DNA from: Haloplanus aerogenes
GTDB taxonomy: Archaea; Halobacteriota; Halobacteria; Halobacteriales; Haloferacaceae
Direction of reading: 5' to 3'
Length of the DNA: 64,000 nt
NCBI RefSeq assembly: GCF_003856835.1
Contig: NZ_CP034145.1
Location: 2,170,001 to 2,234,000 of the forward strand
The translations under genes and the position numbers were made by a program. Shown here piece after piece: positions 7,973 to 15,727 of this stretch. A model generated the notes under the pieces. That model was not told the origin of the DNA. It ran no database searches and saw only the letters and a list, made by a program, of their open reading frames with translations. The stretch's first letter is position 1, and the number at the start of each line of letters is the position of its first letter.

Positions 7973-8946
7973 CGCCGTCGCCGCCGTCGATCAGCCAGCA
8001 ATCGCTGAATCCCTTTTCCGGGTCCGCCCTCGATGGGCCACCCCTTCGTGCGCCACGCGGGTGGTTCGGGCTGGAATTCGGGACACGACCCCGAACACTC
8101 GGCGGCCGTTGGGTGGCGCTCCTTCGCGGCACACCACGGGACGAACGCGCCGGCACGCTCGCGGAGTTCGAACCACCGGCAGTCGGGGCGCATCGTCTCG
8201 ACGTAGGATCGCCAGCCGTCGCCGTAGGCCCGCTCCGCGATTTCGAGGCGTTTGTCGGCCTTCTCGCTCGCGGAGAGGGACGTGTCGGCCGTCGGATCGA
8301 GCGTCGCGGGGTGCCACGCGACGGTCGCCTCGGGGTCACCGTCGAAATCCAGCGCTAACACCCCCGCCTCGACCGGCAGGTCTTCCAGCAGGGCAGGTTC
8401 GACCGTCGCGCCCGTGGCGGCGGTGGCGACCCACACCTCGTCGGCCAGCGCCGTCGCCACGTCGTGTTCGAGTTGGTCCGCGAGCGCTCGCGCCGCGCTG
8501 GCGTCCAGATCGGGTTTGTTCTCGATGGCGACGATCCGGCGCACCCAGTCGGGGTACGGCGCAATCTGCCGAATCTCGATTCGATTCCCGTCCCGGCGCG
8601 TCTCGACGACGCCGCGAGCGTCGGCGCGATGAATCGCCGCGCGGACGTACCGCCACGGATAGCCGGGGTGCGGGAGCGCGTCGCGGTACCACGCCCACTC
8701 GGCGGGTGCGTTGCGGACGACGTGGAGGAGGTCGGAGTCGAGCGCTCGGTTACCGAAGGCGGCGCGGGCAGCGAGGGCGGTGGGATCGGCCTCGACGACG
8801 ACGGTGTCCCAGCGCCGCCGCTGAGTACCGAGTTGCCGGGCGACGACGGGGATAGCGTCGGCGTCGCGGTCGGGTGGCCACGCGTGTTCGGCCCACCGGC
8901 AGGTGACGAGTTCGAAGCCGAACTCGGCGTCGCCGGGATAGCTCAT
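7969..8946 (-). CDS. DUF5787 family protein, possible PD-(D/E)xK nuclease with a four-Cys cluster
   Basis: 325 residues, recognised as haloarchaeal DUF5787. 'RWDTVVVEADP' (46-54) followed later by 'RIVAIENKPDL' (138-147, E142-x-K144) has the order expected of a PD-(D/E)xK nuclease core. Near the C-terminus four Cys are spaced C-x15-C-x11-C-x3-C ('CRWFELRERAGAFVPWC', 'CSGSC'), reminiscent of Fe-S or zinc clusters in Cas4/AddB-like nucleases, although the spacing differs. A DNA-repair or nuclease role is therefore inference. The end is very basic (RRRRRR). The start codon lies inside a 16-bp perfect inverted repeat. The Nudix gene lies upstream on the same strand, 86 bases away. Confidence 0.75.
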   Translation of the reverse strand: MSYPGDAEFGFELVTCRWAEHAWPPDRDADAIPVVARQLGTQRRRWDTVVVEADPTALAARAAFGNRALDSDLLHVVRNAPAEWAWYRDALPHPGYPWRYVRAAIHRADARGVVETRRDGNRIEIRQIAPYPDWVRRIVAIENKPDLDASAARALADQLEHDVATALADEVWVATAATGATVEPALLEDLPVEAGVLALDFDGDPEATVAWHPATLDPTADTSLSASEKADKRLEIAERAYGDGWRSYVETMRPDCRWFELRERAGAFVPWCAAKERHPTAAECSGSCPEFQPEPPAWRTKGWPIEGGPGKGIQRLLADRRRRRR

Positions 8947-9026
8947 ACGGGTAGTCGTACGTCAGTACCGCGGCTTCGCCACGGTGTTTCGGCGAGCCAG
9001 CGGTACACCGGTACGACTACCCGTAT
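8945..9026 (-). repeat. 82-bp structured inverted repeat covering the DUF5787 start codon
   Basis: Arms ATACGGGTAGTCGTAC (8945-8960) and its exact complement (9011-9026) flank 50 bases that also contain nested pairs (TACCGC with GCGGTA, and CGCC with GGCG). In the minus-strand transcript the 3' arm ends in the DUF5787 ATG. It could be an RNA switch or attenuator, a terminator for the Nudix gene, or a small palindromic mobile element. Confidence 0.8.
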
Positions 9027-9032
9027 CACTGC

Positions 9033-9494
9033 CTAGCCGAGATAGGTCCGCTCCTCGCCGGCGTCGGCCTCGGTGGCGAGTTCGTCGAGATAGTCGTGGG
9101 CCTGTTCGAGGATTTCGCGGGGACCGTCCTGCGTAATCGTGTTGATCGCCTGCTCGTAGTCGCGCCACTGGAGGTCGCGGTGTTCGTTCGAGAGTTCGGC
9201 GCTCGCCTCGAACGACCGGGCGATGAACAGGTGGACCGTCTTGTGGATGGTGTTGCCGCCGGCTTCGAAGACGTAGTCGTACTCCTCGCGGAAGCCGTCG
9301 ATGAGACGGAAATCCTCGATGCCAGCCTCTTCGCTCACTTCTCTGATCGCAGTCTGCTGAAGCTCCTCGTCGCCTTCGACCCCGCCTTTCGGGAACTCCC
9401 AGTCCCCGGGACGGCTCTTCAGGAGGAGATACTCCCGGTGGCCGCGGGTGTCGCGGAAGAGGATGGCTCCAGCACTGGTCGCTTCGACCGTCAT
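9033..9494 (-). CDS. Nudix hydrolase, diadenosine-polyphosphate hydrolase-like
   Basis: 153 residues from ATG 9494 (MTVEATSAGAILFRD). A complete Nudix box begins at 'GGVEGDEELQQTAIREVSEE' and continues AGI, matching GX5EX7REUXEEXGU. The preceding 'LLLKSRPGDWEFPKG' is typical of bis(5'-nucleosyl)-tetraphosphatase-like Nudix enzymes, which cleave Ap4A or related nucleotides using Mg2+. A longer upstream extension (to about 9704) is not conserved in character and was rejected. The gene may be co-transcribed with DUF5787, with the structured inverted repeat between them. Confidence 0.85.
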   Translation of the reverse strand: MTVEATSAGAILFRDTRGHREYLLLKSRPGDWEFPKGGVEGDEELQQTAIREVSEEAGIEDFRLIDGFREEYDYVFEAGGNTIHKTVHLFIARSFEASAELSNEHRDLQWRDYEQAINTITQDGPREILEQAHDYLDELATEADAGEERTYLG

Positions 9495-9597
9495 TACCGG
9501 CAGTAAACGGTCACAACTTATAAAGATTTCAAGGGAAGGAAGCGCCGAGCCAGGACGCGTGTGTTTTTGGGTGTCGAGCGCGCATGGACGGACAACG

Positions 9598-9930
9598 ATG
9601 GCCTTCGTCACCAAACTCAGCTTCCAGAGCGGCGACCGGGACGCCCTGGAATCACTCGTGACAGATATCAAACGGATGGTGGAACGCAAGGGCGCCGAGT
9701 GCAAGGGTCCTCACTCCGCGCCGCCGGAACGACTCACCGTCCCGCAGTATCGCACGCTCGCACCCGGCGATCAGTTCCCCGCGTGGGACTACACCACCTA
9801 CACCCGCCGCATGGAGATTCACGGCAACGACGAAGTCGCGCGACGCGTCGGCCACATGGACTTCCCCGACCACGTCCACGTCGAAATCGAGGTGGACCGG
9901 AAGAAGCCGATGGGGCACCGGAAGGACTAG
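9598..9930 (+). CDS. uS10/mL48-family ribosomal-protein-like paralogue
   Basis: 110 residues from ATG 9598 (MAFVTKLSFQSGDRDALESL). The fold elements of S10 are visible: an N-terminal strand, 'LVTDIKRMVERKGAECKGPH', the loop 'PPERLTVPQYRTL' that lines up with the S10 hairpin, and 'YTRRMEIHG'. It is not canonical haloarchaeal S10 and belongs to the uS10/mL48 paralogue group; ribosome association is not established. Its stop codon overlaps the stop of the convergent DUF7513 gene. Confidence 0.72.
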   Translation: MAFVTKLSFQSGDRDALESLVTDIKRMVERKGAECKGPHSAPPERLTVPQYRTLAPGDQFPAWDYTTYTRRMEIHGNDEVARRVGHMDFPDHVHVEIEVDRKKPMGHRKD

Positions 9931-10189
9931 TTTTCGTCGACGACGCCGAGCAACTCGCCCCGCCCCGCCCCGTCGACTCTTCGGCGTCGAAGTCGGTGAC
10001 GCGCAGGCGAACGAGTCGGTCGCCCAGTCCGCGCTCCGCGTCGGGAAGTTGGATGATGGTATCGCCGATCCGCACCTGCGCGACCCCGTCCTCGTAGCCC
10101 GTCACGAAGGCCGTGAGTTCGTCGCCCGCAGTGTAGGACAGTCGGTTCGTTCGGAACGTCCATCCCGCAAACAGTTTGCCGAGGTTCAT
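9927..10189 (-). pseudogene. DUF7513 family gene with a frameshift at a (GGGGC)3 tract
   Basis: From ATG 10189 the frame reads MNLGKLFAGWTFRTNRLSYT and continues through 'VRIGDTIIQLPDAERGLGDRLVRLRVTD', recognisable as haloarchaeal DUF7513 (about 85 residues). The expected ending 'GRGELLGVVDEN' plus stop is present but in another frame. The break falls in three tandem GGGGC units (minus strand, 9957-9971); removing one unit restores an 85-codon gene ending at 9927. As read, translation would run on antisense through the uS10-like gene. The start overlaps the end of the NhaC fragment (ATGA). A real slippage mutation or an assembly error are both possible. Confidence 0.7.
9957..9971. repeat. three tandem 5-nt units (GCCCC on the plus strand)
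   Basis: GCCCC occurs three times in a row inside the DUF7513 gene. Gain or loss of one unit changes the reading frame, and the current copy number puts the gene out of frame. Confidence 0.85.
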
Positions 10190-10731
10190 ACGCGCGCCAC
10201 CTCCTCGCTCTGGCGGTCGGGAACGTACTCCAGTCCGTAGCCAGTCCACGCCGCGACGAGGAAGACGGCGACGAGGAACCAGCCGTGGAAGACGTACGGC
10301 CACACCGCGGCGGGGTTGGCGGGCATCGCTTCGGTGAACCAGTCGAACTGCTGGGGGAGTTGGATCATCGCCGCGTAGCCCGCGAGGACGCCGCCACCCC
10401 ACGGGAAGATGTAGCCGAGCGCGGACGTGTTGGCGTCCAAGATGTTGGCTCGGCGGTAGCCGTTGATGTTGAACCGCTGGCCGAGCGTACCGATAAACGG
10501 CGCGATGGCGATTTCGGCCGCCGTGTTGATCGTGATCGTCGCGTTGACGATGGCGGTGCCGATGACCATCGTCGTCTCCGCGCGGCGGACGGTCGTCGCG
10601 ACGTGCTCCAGTAGCCACTCCTCGATGGCGGCGAAGCCGCCGCCGGCGCGCATCACCTGCGCCGCGCCGACGATGAGGAGGACGAGGACTCTCCCGTGGA
10701 CCGAGTAAAATGGCGCGGAATGTCTCCGCAA
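10186..10731 (-). pseudogene. C-terminal fragment of an NhaC-family Na+/H+ antiporter
   Basis: 181 open codons. The bulk, from 'VLVLLIVGAAQVMRAGGGF' through 'VIGTAIVNATITINTAAEIAIAPFIG', 'DANTSALGYIFPWGGG' and the last helices, matches the C-terminal part of NhaC-type antiporters, which are usually about 450-500 residues. The first ten codons (MRRHSAPFYSVH) are unrelated, and at that point the divergent amidohydrolase promoter begins. More than half the transporter, including N-terminal helices, is therefore missing. A 180-residue remnant is unlikely to exchange ions. The neighbouring DUF7513 gene, with overlapping start, is also broken, suggesting one decayed operon. Confidence 0.7.
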
Positions 10732-10775
10732 TACCGGGGCGACAACTTATGCCACCCGCCGCCTGTTGGTGGGGC

Positions 10776-12047
10776 ATGAGCACGACCGACGACCTGATCG
10801 ACCTGCGACGCGACCTCCACCGCCACCCCGAACCCGCGTGGCGGGAGTTCTACACCACCGCCCGCCTCGTCGACGAACTGGAGACGCGACCACTCGACGA
10901 ACTCTACGTCGGGCCCGAAGTACTGGCCGAGGAGCGCCGGGGCGTCCCCGACGACGACGAACTCGACGACTGGGCACGGCGAGCGGTCGACGCCGGTGCC
11001 CGCGAGGACGTGGTCGACCGACTGGCGGGCGGCTACACCGGCCTCGTCGCCGTCCTCCGGAGGGGTGAGGGGCCGACCGTCGGCCTCCGGGTCGACATCG
11101 ACGCTCTCCCGATCACCGAGGCCGACGACGGGGATCACGAACCCGCACGCGAGGGCTTCCGCTCCGAGAACGAGGGCTTCATGCACGCCTGCGGCCACGA
11201 CGCCCACGCCACCGTCGGCGTCGGCGTCATCGACGCCATCGCCGAGAGCGACTTCTCGGGCACGCTCAAAGTGTTCTTCCAGCCGAGCGAGGAGATCGTC
11301 TCGGGCGGCGAACCGATGGCCGAAGGGGGCCATCTGGACGACGTGGAGTACTTCCTCGCGCTCCACGTCGGCCTCGACCATCCCACCGGCGAGGTGGTGG
11401 CGGGCGTCGACGGCTTCCTCGCACAGCAGCACTTCCGCGCCGACTTTTCGGGCGCCTCCGCCCACGCCGGCGGCCACCCCGAACGCGGCCGCAACGCGGT
11501 GCAGGCGATGGCGACGGCCATCCAGAACCTCTACTCCATTCCGCGGCACGACGAGGGTGCCACCCGCGTGAACGCCGGCCTCGTCGGCGGCGGCACCGCC
11601 TCGAACATCGTCCCCGAGGACGCCTTCATCGAGGGCGAGGTGCGCGGCGAGACGACCGAGTTGCGGGACTACATGGACGATCACGCCCAGCGTATCCTCC
11701 AGTCGGCCGCGGAGATGCACGACTGCGAGGTCGAGGTGGAGTACGGGGGCCGCGCGCCGGGCGGCGAGAGCGACGACGAACTCGCCGGCATCGTCGCGGA
11801 GGTGGCTGGCGAGACGGCTGGCGTCGACTCCATCCTCGACAGCGACGACCTCGGCGGGAGCGAGGACGCCACCTACCTCATGCAACACGTCCAAGATCGG
11901 GGCGGCCTCGCCTCGTTCGTCTGCGTGGGCACCGACCATCCCGGCGGCCACCACTCGCCCACGTTCGACGTGGACGAGGAGACGATTCGCATCGCTATCG
12001 ACGTGTTCAGCGGGACGATCGAACGGTTGGGGCGGGAGGCGGTGTGA
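10776..12047 (+). CDS. M20-family amidohydrolase, AbgA-like
   Basis: 423 residues from ATG 10776 (MSTTDDLIDLRRDLHRHPEPAWREFYTTA). Metal-site motifs of the M20 family are present: 'VGLRVDIDALPI', 'HACGHDAHATVGVG', 'FFQPSEEIVSGGEPM', 'LHVGLDHPTGEV', and a C-terminal 'GTDHPGGHHSPTFDVDE'. The long N-terminal region before 'GYTGLVAVL' is like AbgA (p-aminobenzoyl-glutamate hydrolase subunit). The enzyme should hydrolyse an N-acyl amino acid or aminobenzoyl-glutamate-like amide; exact substrate unknown. No AbgB partner is next to it. The start abuts the truncated NhaC fragment. Confidence 0.82.
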   Translation: MSTTDDLIDLRRDLHRHPEPAWREFYTTARLVDELETRPLDELYVGPEVLAEERRGVPDDDELDDWARRAVDAGAREDVVDRLAGGYTGLVAVLRRGEGPTVGLRVDIDALPITEADDGDHEPAREGFRSENEGFMHACGHDAHATVGVGVIDAIAESDFSGTLKVFFQPSEEIVSGGEPMAEGGHLDDVEYFLALHVGLDHPTGEVVAGVDGFLAQQHFRADFSGASAHAGGHPERGRNAVQAMATAIQNLYSIPRHDEGATRVNAGLVGGGTASNIVPEDAFIEGEVRGETTELRDYMDDHAQRILQSAAEMHDCEVEVEYGGRAPGGESDDELAGIVAEVAGETAGVDSILDSDDLGGSEDATYLMQHVQDRGGLASFVCVGTDHPGGHHSPTFDVDEETIRIAIDVFSGTIERLGREAV

Positions 12048-12054
12048 CCGACGG

Positions 12055-12747
12055 TCACTCCAGCAGGATCGAGAACCCCCACCGTTCCGACGACTCCGGT
12101 TCGGCCGCCTCGGAGACGACGGAGATGGTCGTCTCGAAGCGGTACTCGCCGACGGGGAGACAGGCATCTCCGTCCGGCGTCGCGTAGAGGTCGACCGGAC
12201 GGGCGCTCGACCCGCCGGCCTCGATCTCGAACGTCCGGTACTCCTCGGTCGTGGCGATGCCCTCGTGCAGCCGCCAGCAGTCGGGGTCCGCGGGGTACTC
12301 GCCCCCGCCCGGCAGGAGCACGAGTTCGCCCGCGTCGTCCATCACGTACTCGAAGTGGACCGCCCGGCCCTCGCCGACACGAATCGGCTCGTCGGCCGTG
12401 CTCGTGAGCACCGTTCGGAGCCCCGGCGGCTGCTCCGGTGTCGCGGCTTCGCGGACGACTTCGATGGCCGGCTGAACCGGGAGGGCCGGGCAGTCGTCGA
12501 CGGCGACGAGCGTCACACCCGGACCGCCGGTCCCCGCGGGTCGGGTGCCGCTTGCACTATCGCTACAGGAACCGATCCCGTTCGTGTCCGGGGGCGGTTC
12601 GCTACTCGACTCCGTCGGGGTCGCCGAGTCCTCGCCGCCGCCGTCGCCGTCGCCGTCGCCGTTGCTCCCACCAGCGCAACCGGCGAGACCGATCAGGAAT
12701 GCGGGACCGCCGATACGGCGGAGCCATCGTCGTCGCGTCGGATGCAT
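12055..12747 (-). CDS. Tat-type lipoprotein, hypothetical
   Basis: 230 residues from ATG 12747. The N-terminus 'MHPTRRRWLRRIGGPAFLIG' with following LAGC is a Tat-like signal plus lipobox (Cys about residue 24). Then come a Gly/Asp/Ser-rich spacer and a beta-rich domain. Two or more Cys (for example in 'DDCPALP', 'PDCWRLHEG', 'GDACLPVGEYRF') may form disulfides. The C-terminal 'GEYRFETTISVVSEAAE...WGFSILLE' resembles extracellular Ig-like folds. Probably anchored on the outer face of the membrane. Function unknown. Confidence 0.7.
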   Translation of the reverse strand: MHPTRRRWLRRIGGPAFLIGLAGCAGGSNGDGDGDGGGEDSATPTESSSEPPPDTNGIGSCSDSASGTRPAGTGGPGVTLVAVDDCPALPVQPAIEVVREAATPEQPPGLRTVLTSTADEPIRVGEGRAVHFEYVMDDAGELVLLPGGGEYPADPDCWRLHEGIATTEEYRTFEIEAGGSSARPVDLYATPDGDACLPVGEYRFETTISVVSEAAEPESSERWGFSILLE

Positions 12748-12829
12748 ACTTGACAAAGAATTCACACGTATGTAACGTTGTCTCCGATCCTCGTCGCGGG
12801 CCATCGACCGGAGTGGCCGGAGCCGGCGG

Positions 12830-14197
12830 CTAGTACTTCGGCTCCGCGCCCGTCGTCTCGTACACCCGCTCCATCAGCGAATCACGGTTCTCCTGCCACG
12901 CCGCGAGCCCGGACGGATCGGACGGGTACGCCTCGTATCGATCGATCAGTTCCTCCGCCAACTGCTTCGTCCGGTAGAAATCGAGGATGGTGCCCCAGTA
13001 GCCGAAGCTCTTGACCGCGCTCTTGAGTTTCAGGCCGAAACTCATCGAGGTGGACCCGGAGTAGAGCGCCTCGGCCAGTTTCTCGCCGGGGAGGGCGGCG
13101 AGCAGGCCCATCAGGTCGTCCACGTCGACGGCGGTGGAGAGGACGTTGTACACGTCGAGGCCGGCGTAGCGGCCGCCGAAGTGGTCCATGACGCGCTCGT
13201 TGTACTCCCAGAGCGCGGCCTCCGTCGGCCCATCGCCGGAGATGGCGTCGACGATGGCCTCGGCGGCGTAGGTGCCGGCGTAGGCAGCGCCCGCGATGCC
13301 GCCGCCGGTGGTCGGGTTGACGTGCCCGGCGGCGTCGCCGACGGCGACGAAGCCCGGCGCGACGGCCGAGTCGTAGGGACGGCGAGTGGGGAGGGCGGCG
13401 CCGAGTTTGTCTTTCACCTTCGCGCCCCGGAACTCGGGCCGATTCTGGAGGTCACGGCGCAGGTCTTCGACCAGTTTCATCGGCTCCTCGGTCATCTGGA
13501 AGCCGAGGCCGGCGTTGATGGTCGTGCTCGTCCGCGGGAAGTACCAGAGGTAGCCCGCGGCGCGCTGGGTCGGCTTGAACACGAGGGCGTCGTCCCACTC
13601 GACTTCCTCGGGCACCTCGACGATTTCGCGGTAGGCGGAACAGAACTGCGAGTAGGAGACGTTGGTGTCGAAGGTGGCGTTCTCGAAGTCGACCTTGTCC
13701 TGCAGGATGGAGAGGGCGCCGGCGGCGTCGACGGTCACGTCCGCCTCGTAGGTGACGGGGTCACCCTTCCGGATGCCGCGGACGCCGGTGACGCGCGCAC
13801 CGTCCTGTAACACGGCCTGAACGACCGTGTCGTAGTGGAATTCGGCACCAGCGGTCGACGCGCCCTCGATGATGCGACGGCCGTACTCCCAGCGGTCGAT
13901 GACGGCGAGTTCGCCCGGAATCGGGATATCGAGCACCGTGTCGTGCTGTGGGAGTTCGAATCGGCCGTGGTCGACGCCGGTGTTGGTGAACGAGGACTGG
14001 ATCTGTGACTTCGGAATGGAGTCGGGGAAAGCGTCGGCGCCTTTCAGCGCGTCGCCACACGCGATGTGGCCCGCCTCCGACTCGTCTTTCCGCTCGACGA
14101 CGACGACGTCGAGGCCGGCGCGGGCGGCCGTGGCCGCGGCGTAACACCCGGCGGTCCCCGCCCCGACGACGACGACGTCGTACTCGTGGGTAGTCAT
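12830..14197 (-). CDS. geranylgeranyl reductase family FAD-dependent oxidoreductase
   Basis: 455 residues. The Rossmann motif 'VVVVGAGTAGCYAAATAARAG' (8-28) binds FAD. 'GHIACGDALKGADAF' carries the Cys region typical of the family. 'GFVAVGDAAGHVNPTTGGGI' is the second flavin-binding motif. The C-terminal half is helical, as in geranylgeranyl reductases. Members saturate isoprenoid chains of archaeal lipids (digeranylgeranylglycerophospholipid) or of other prenyl substrates such as menaquinone; which one cannot be decided here. Start is the ATG at 14197. It is followed on the same strand by the lipoprotein gene 82 bases away. Confidence 0.85.
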   Translation of the reverse strand: MTTHEYDVVVVGAGTAGCYAAATAARAGLDVVVVERKDESEAGHIACGDALKGADAFPDSIPKSQIQSSFTNTGVDHGRFELPQHDTVLDIPIPGELAVIDRWEYGRRIIEGASTAGAEFHYDTVVQAVLQDGARVTGVRGIRKGDPVTYEADVTVDAAGALSILQDKVDFENATFDTNVSYSQFCSAYREIVEVPEEVEWDDALVFKPTQRAAGYLWYFPRTSTTINAGLGFQMTEEPMKLVEDLRRDLQNRPEFRGAKVKDKLGAALPTRRPYDSAVAPGFVAVGDAAGHVNPTTGGGIAGAAYAGTYAAEAIVDAISGDGPTEAALWEYNERVMDHFGGRYAGLDVYNVLSTAVDVDDLMGLLAALPGEKLAEALYSGSTSMSFGLKLKSAVKSFGYWGTILDFYRTKQLAEELIDRYEAYPSDPSGLAAWQENRDSLMERVYETTGAEPKY

Positions 14198-14297
14198 TGA
14201 CAGGGTGTCGCGCCCCCGGTGGGAAAACTCTTTATTCCCGTTTCGTCGGGCGCGAGGCGACGGAACCGGGATCGACTCGGAACTGTCGGAAGACGGC

Positions 14298-15644
14298 CTA
14301 CGACGCCCCCTCGACCGCTCGCTCGATCACGGCCCGCGCCTCCGTCACGAGGTCGTCGACCGACTCGCTCTCGGCGTAGAGGCGGACGTAGGGCTCGGTG
14401 CCGCTCGGCCGGACGAGCAGCCACGAGCCGTCCGGGCGTTCGAGCCGCACCCCGTGGGCGGTGTCGACGCTCGCCTCGGGGAACGCCTCGGGAAGCGTCG
14501 TCCGCAGTCGCTCCATCGCGTCCGCCTTCGCCGGATCGGGACAGGGGACGCTCACCTTCCGATACGGCCGTTCCGTGACGGGCGCGCGGAGGCCGTCGAT
14601 CCCCTCCGCGGCGACGTGGCGCGCGAAGACGGCCGCGCTGGCGACGGCGTCGATCCACCCGCCGAAGGCGGGGTGGATGTGTTTCCACGGCTCGGCCGCG
14701 AAGACGACCGTTCCTCCCTCCTTCCGCACCGCTGCGATCCCTTCGTGGAGCGCGCCGAGGCGGACGCGTTCGACGCGCCCGCCCGCCGCCGTAACGCGCT
14801 CGTCGATTCGAGCGGAGGCGTTGGGCGTCGTCACGACCACCGGATCGGCCGCGTCGCTCGCGCGGACGTATCGCTCCGCGACGATGGCGAGGACGGTGTC
14901 CTCGTGAACGACCTCTCCGCTGCCGTCGACGATCACGATCCGGTCGGCGTCGCCGTCGTGCCCGATACCGAAGGCGACGTCGCCGTCGGCGACGAACCGG
15001 CGGAGCGTGGTGAGCGATTCAGGCGTCGGCTTGCTCTCGCGGCCGGGGAAGTGGCCGTCGACGTTGCCCTCCAGCGTCTCGACGGTCGCTCCGAGGTCGC
15101 GGAGGACCGCGGGGGTAGCGAGTGCGCCGACGCCGTTGCCGCAGTCGACGGCGACCGACAGGTCGTCGAGCGGCGCGCCGTATCCGCGCGCGTAGTCGAC
15201 GACGGCGGCGCGGTAGGCGTCGAGCACCGATTCCTCGTGGCCGTCGCCCCACACGTCCCACGCGACGGGGTCGTGATCGGCGGCCACGCGCTCCTCGATC
15301 ACGCGCTCCCGGTCCCGGTCGTACTCGACGCCGTCGACGAAACACTTGATGCCGTTGTCACCGGGCGGGTTGTGCGAGGCGGTGAGCATCACGCCGTATC
15401 GCCCGCGCGAGGCGAATGCGAGCGCTGGCGTGGGCACGACACCGACGCGGCGGACGGCGGCGCCGCCGGAGCGGACGCCGGCCTCGACGGCGGCCGCGAG
15501 CGCCCCGCCCGTGGTCCGGCCGTCGCGGCCGACGACTACCTCACCAGCGTCGCGACCGACCGCCTGCCCGACCGCCACCGCGAGTTCCGGCGTCACCTCG
15601 GTCCGTACGCTCCCGCGGATGCCCGCGGTGCCGAACAGGTCCAT
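14298..15644 (-). CDS. glmM: phosphoglucosamine/phosphohexose mutase
   Basis: 448 residues of the alpha-D-phosphohexomutase family. The N-terminal 'MDLFGTAGIRGSV' binds substrate phosphate, the phosphoserine loop 'VMLTASHNPPGDNGIK' has S90, the Mg2+ loop 'DGDADRIVIVDG' is intact, and 'RPSGTEPYVRLYAE' near the C-terminus is the phosphate-binding loop. Archaeal members of this length are GlmM-type, interconverting glucosamine-6-P and glucosamine-1-P, with possible phosphomannomutase activity. The product feeds UDP-GlcNAc and glycan synthesis. It is divergent from the Agl23-type gene, also linked to glycosylation. Confidence 0.85.
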   Translation of the reverse strand: MDLFGTAGIRGSVRTEVTPELAVAVGQAVGRDAGEVVVGRDGRTTGGALAAAVEAGVRSGGAAVRRVGVVPTPALAFASRGRYGVMLTASHNPPGDNGIKCFVDGVEYDRDRERVIEERVAADHDPVAWDVWGDGHEESVLDAYRAAVVDYARGYGAPLDDLSVAVDCGNGVGALATPAVLRDLGATVETLEGNVDGHFPGRESKPTPESLTTLRRFVADGDVAFGIGHDGDADRIVIVDGSGEVVHEDTVLAIVAERYVRASDAADPVVVTTPNASARIDERVTAAGGRVERVRLGALHEGIAAVRKEGGTVVFAAEPWKHIHPAFGGWIDAVASAAVFARHVAAEGIDGLRAPVTERPYRKVSVPCPDPAKADAMERLRTTLPEAFPEASVDTAHGVRLERPDGSWLLVRPSGTEPYVRLYAESESVDDLVTEARAVIERAVEGAS

Positions 15645-15727
15645 ACCGGCCTTCCGGTACCCACCGATTTGTATCGGTCGGTGACGGCTATCGAAAGCTT
15701 CACCGGGGCGCCGGCGGATGGGCCGGT

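Noticed and set aside
15416-15727. 100-residue N-terminal extension of the Agl23-like protein
   Set aside because: Arg-rich shadow of the antisense GlmM gene; the real protein starts at ATG 15728.
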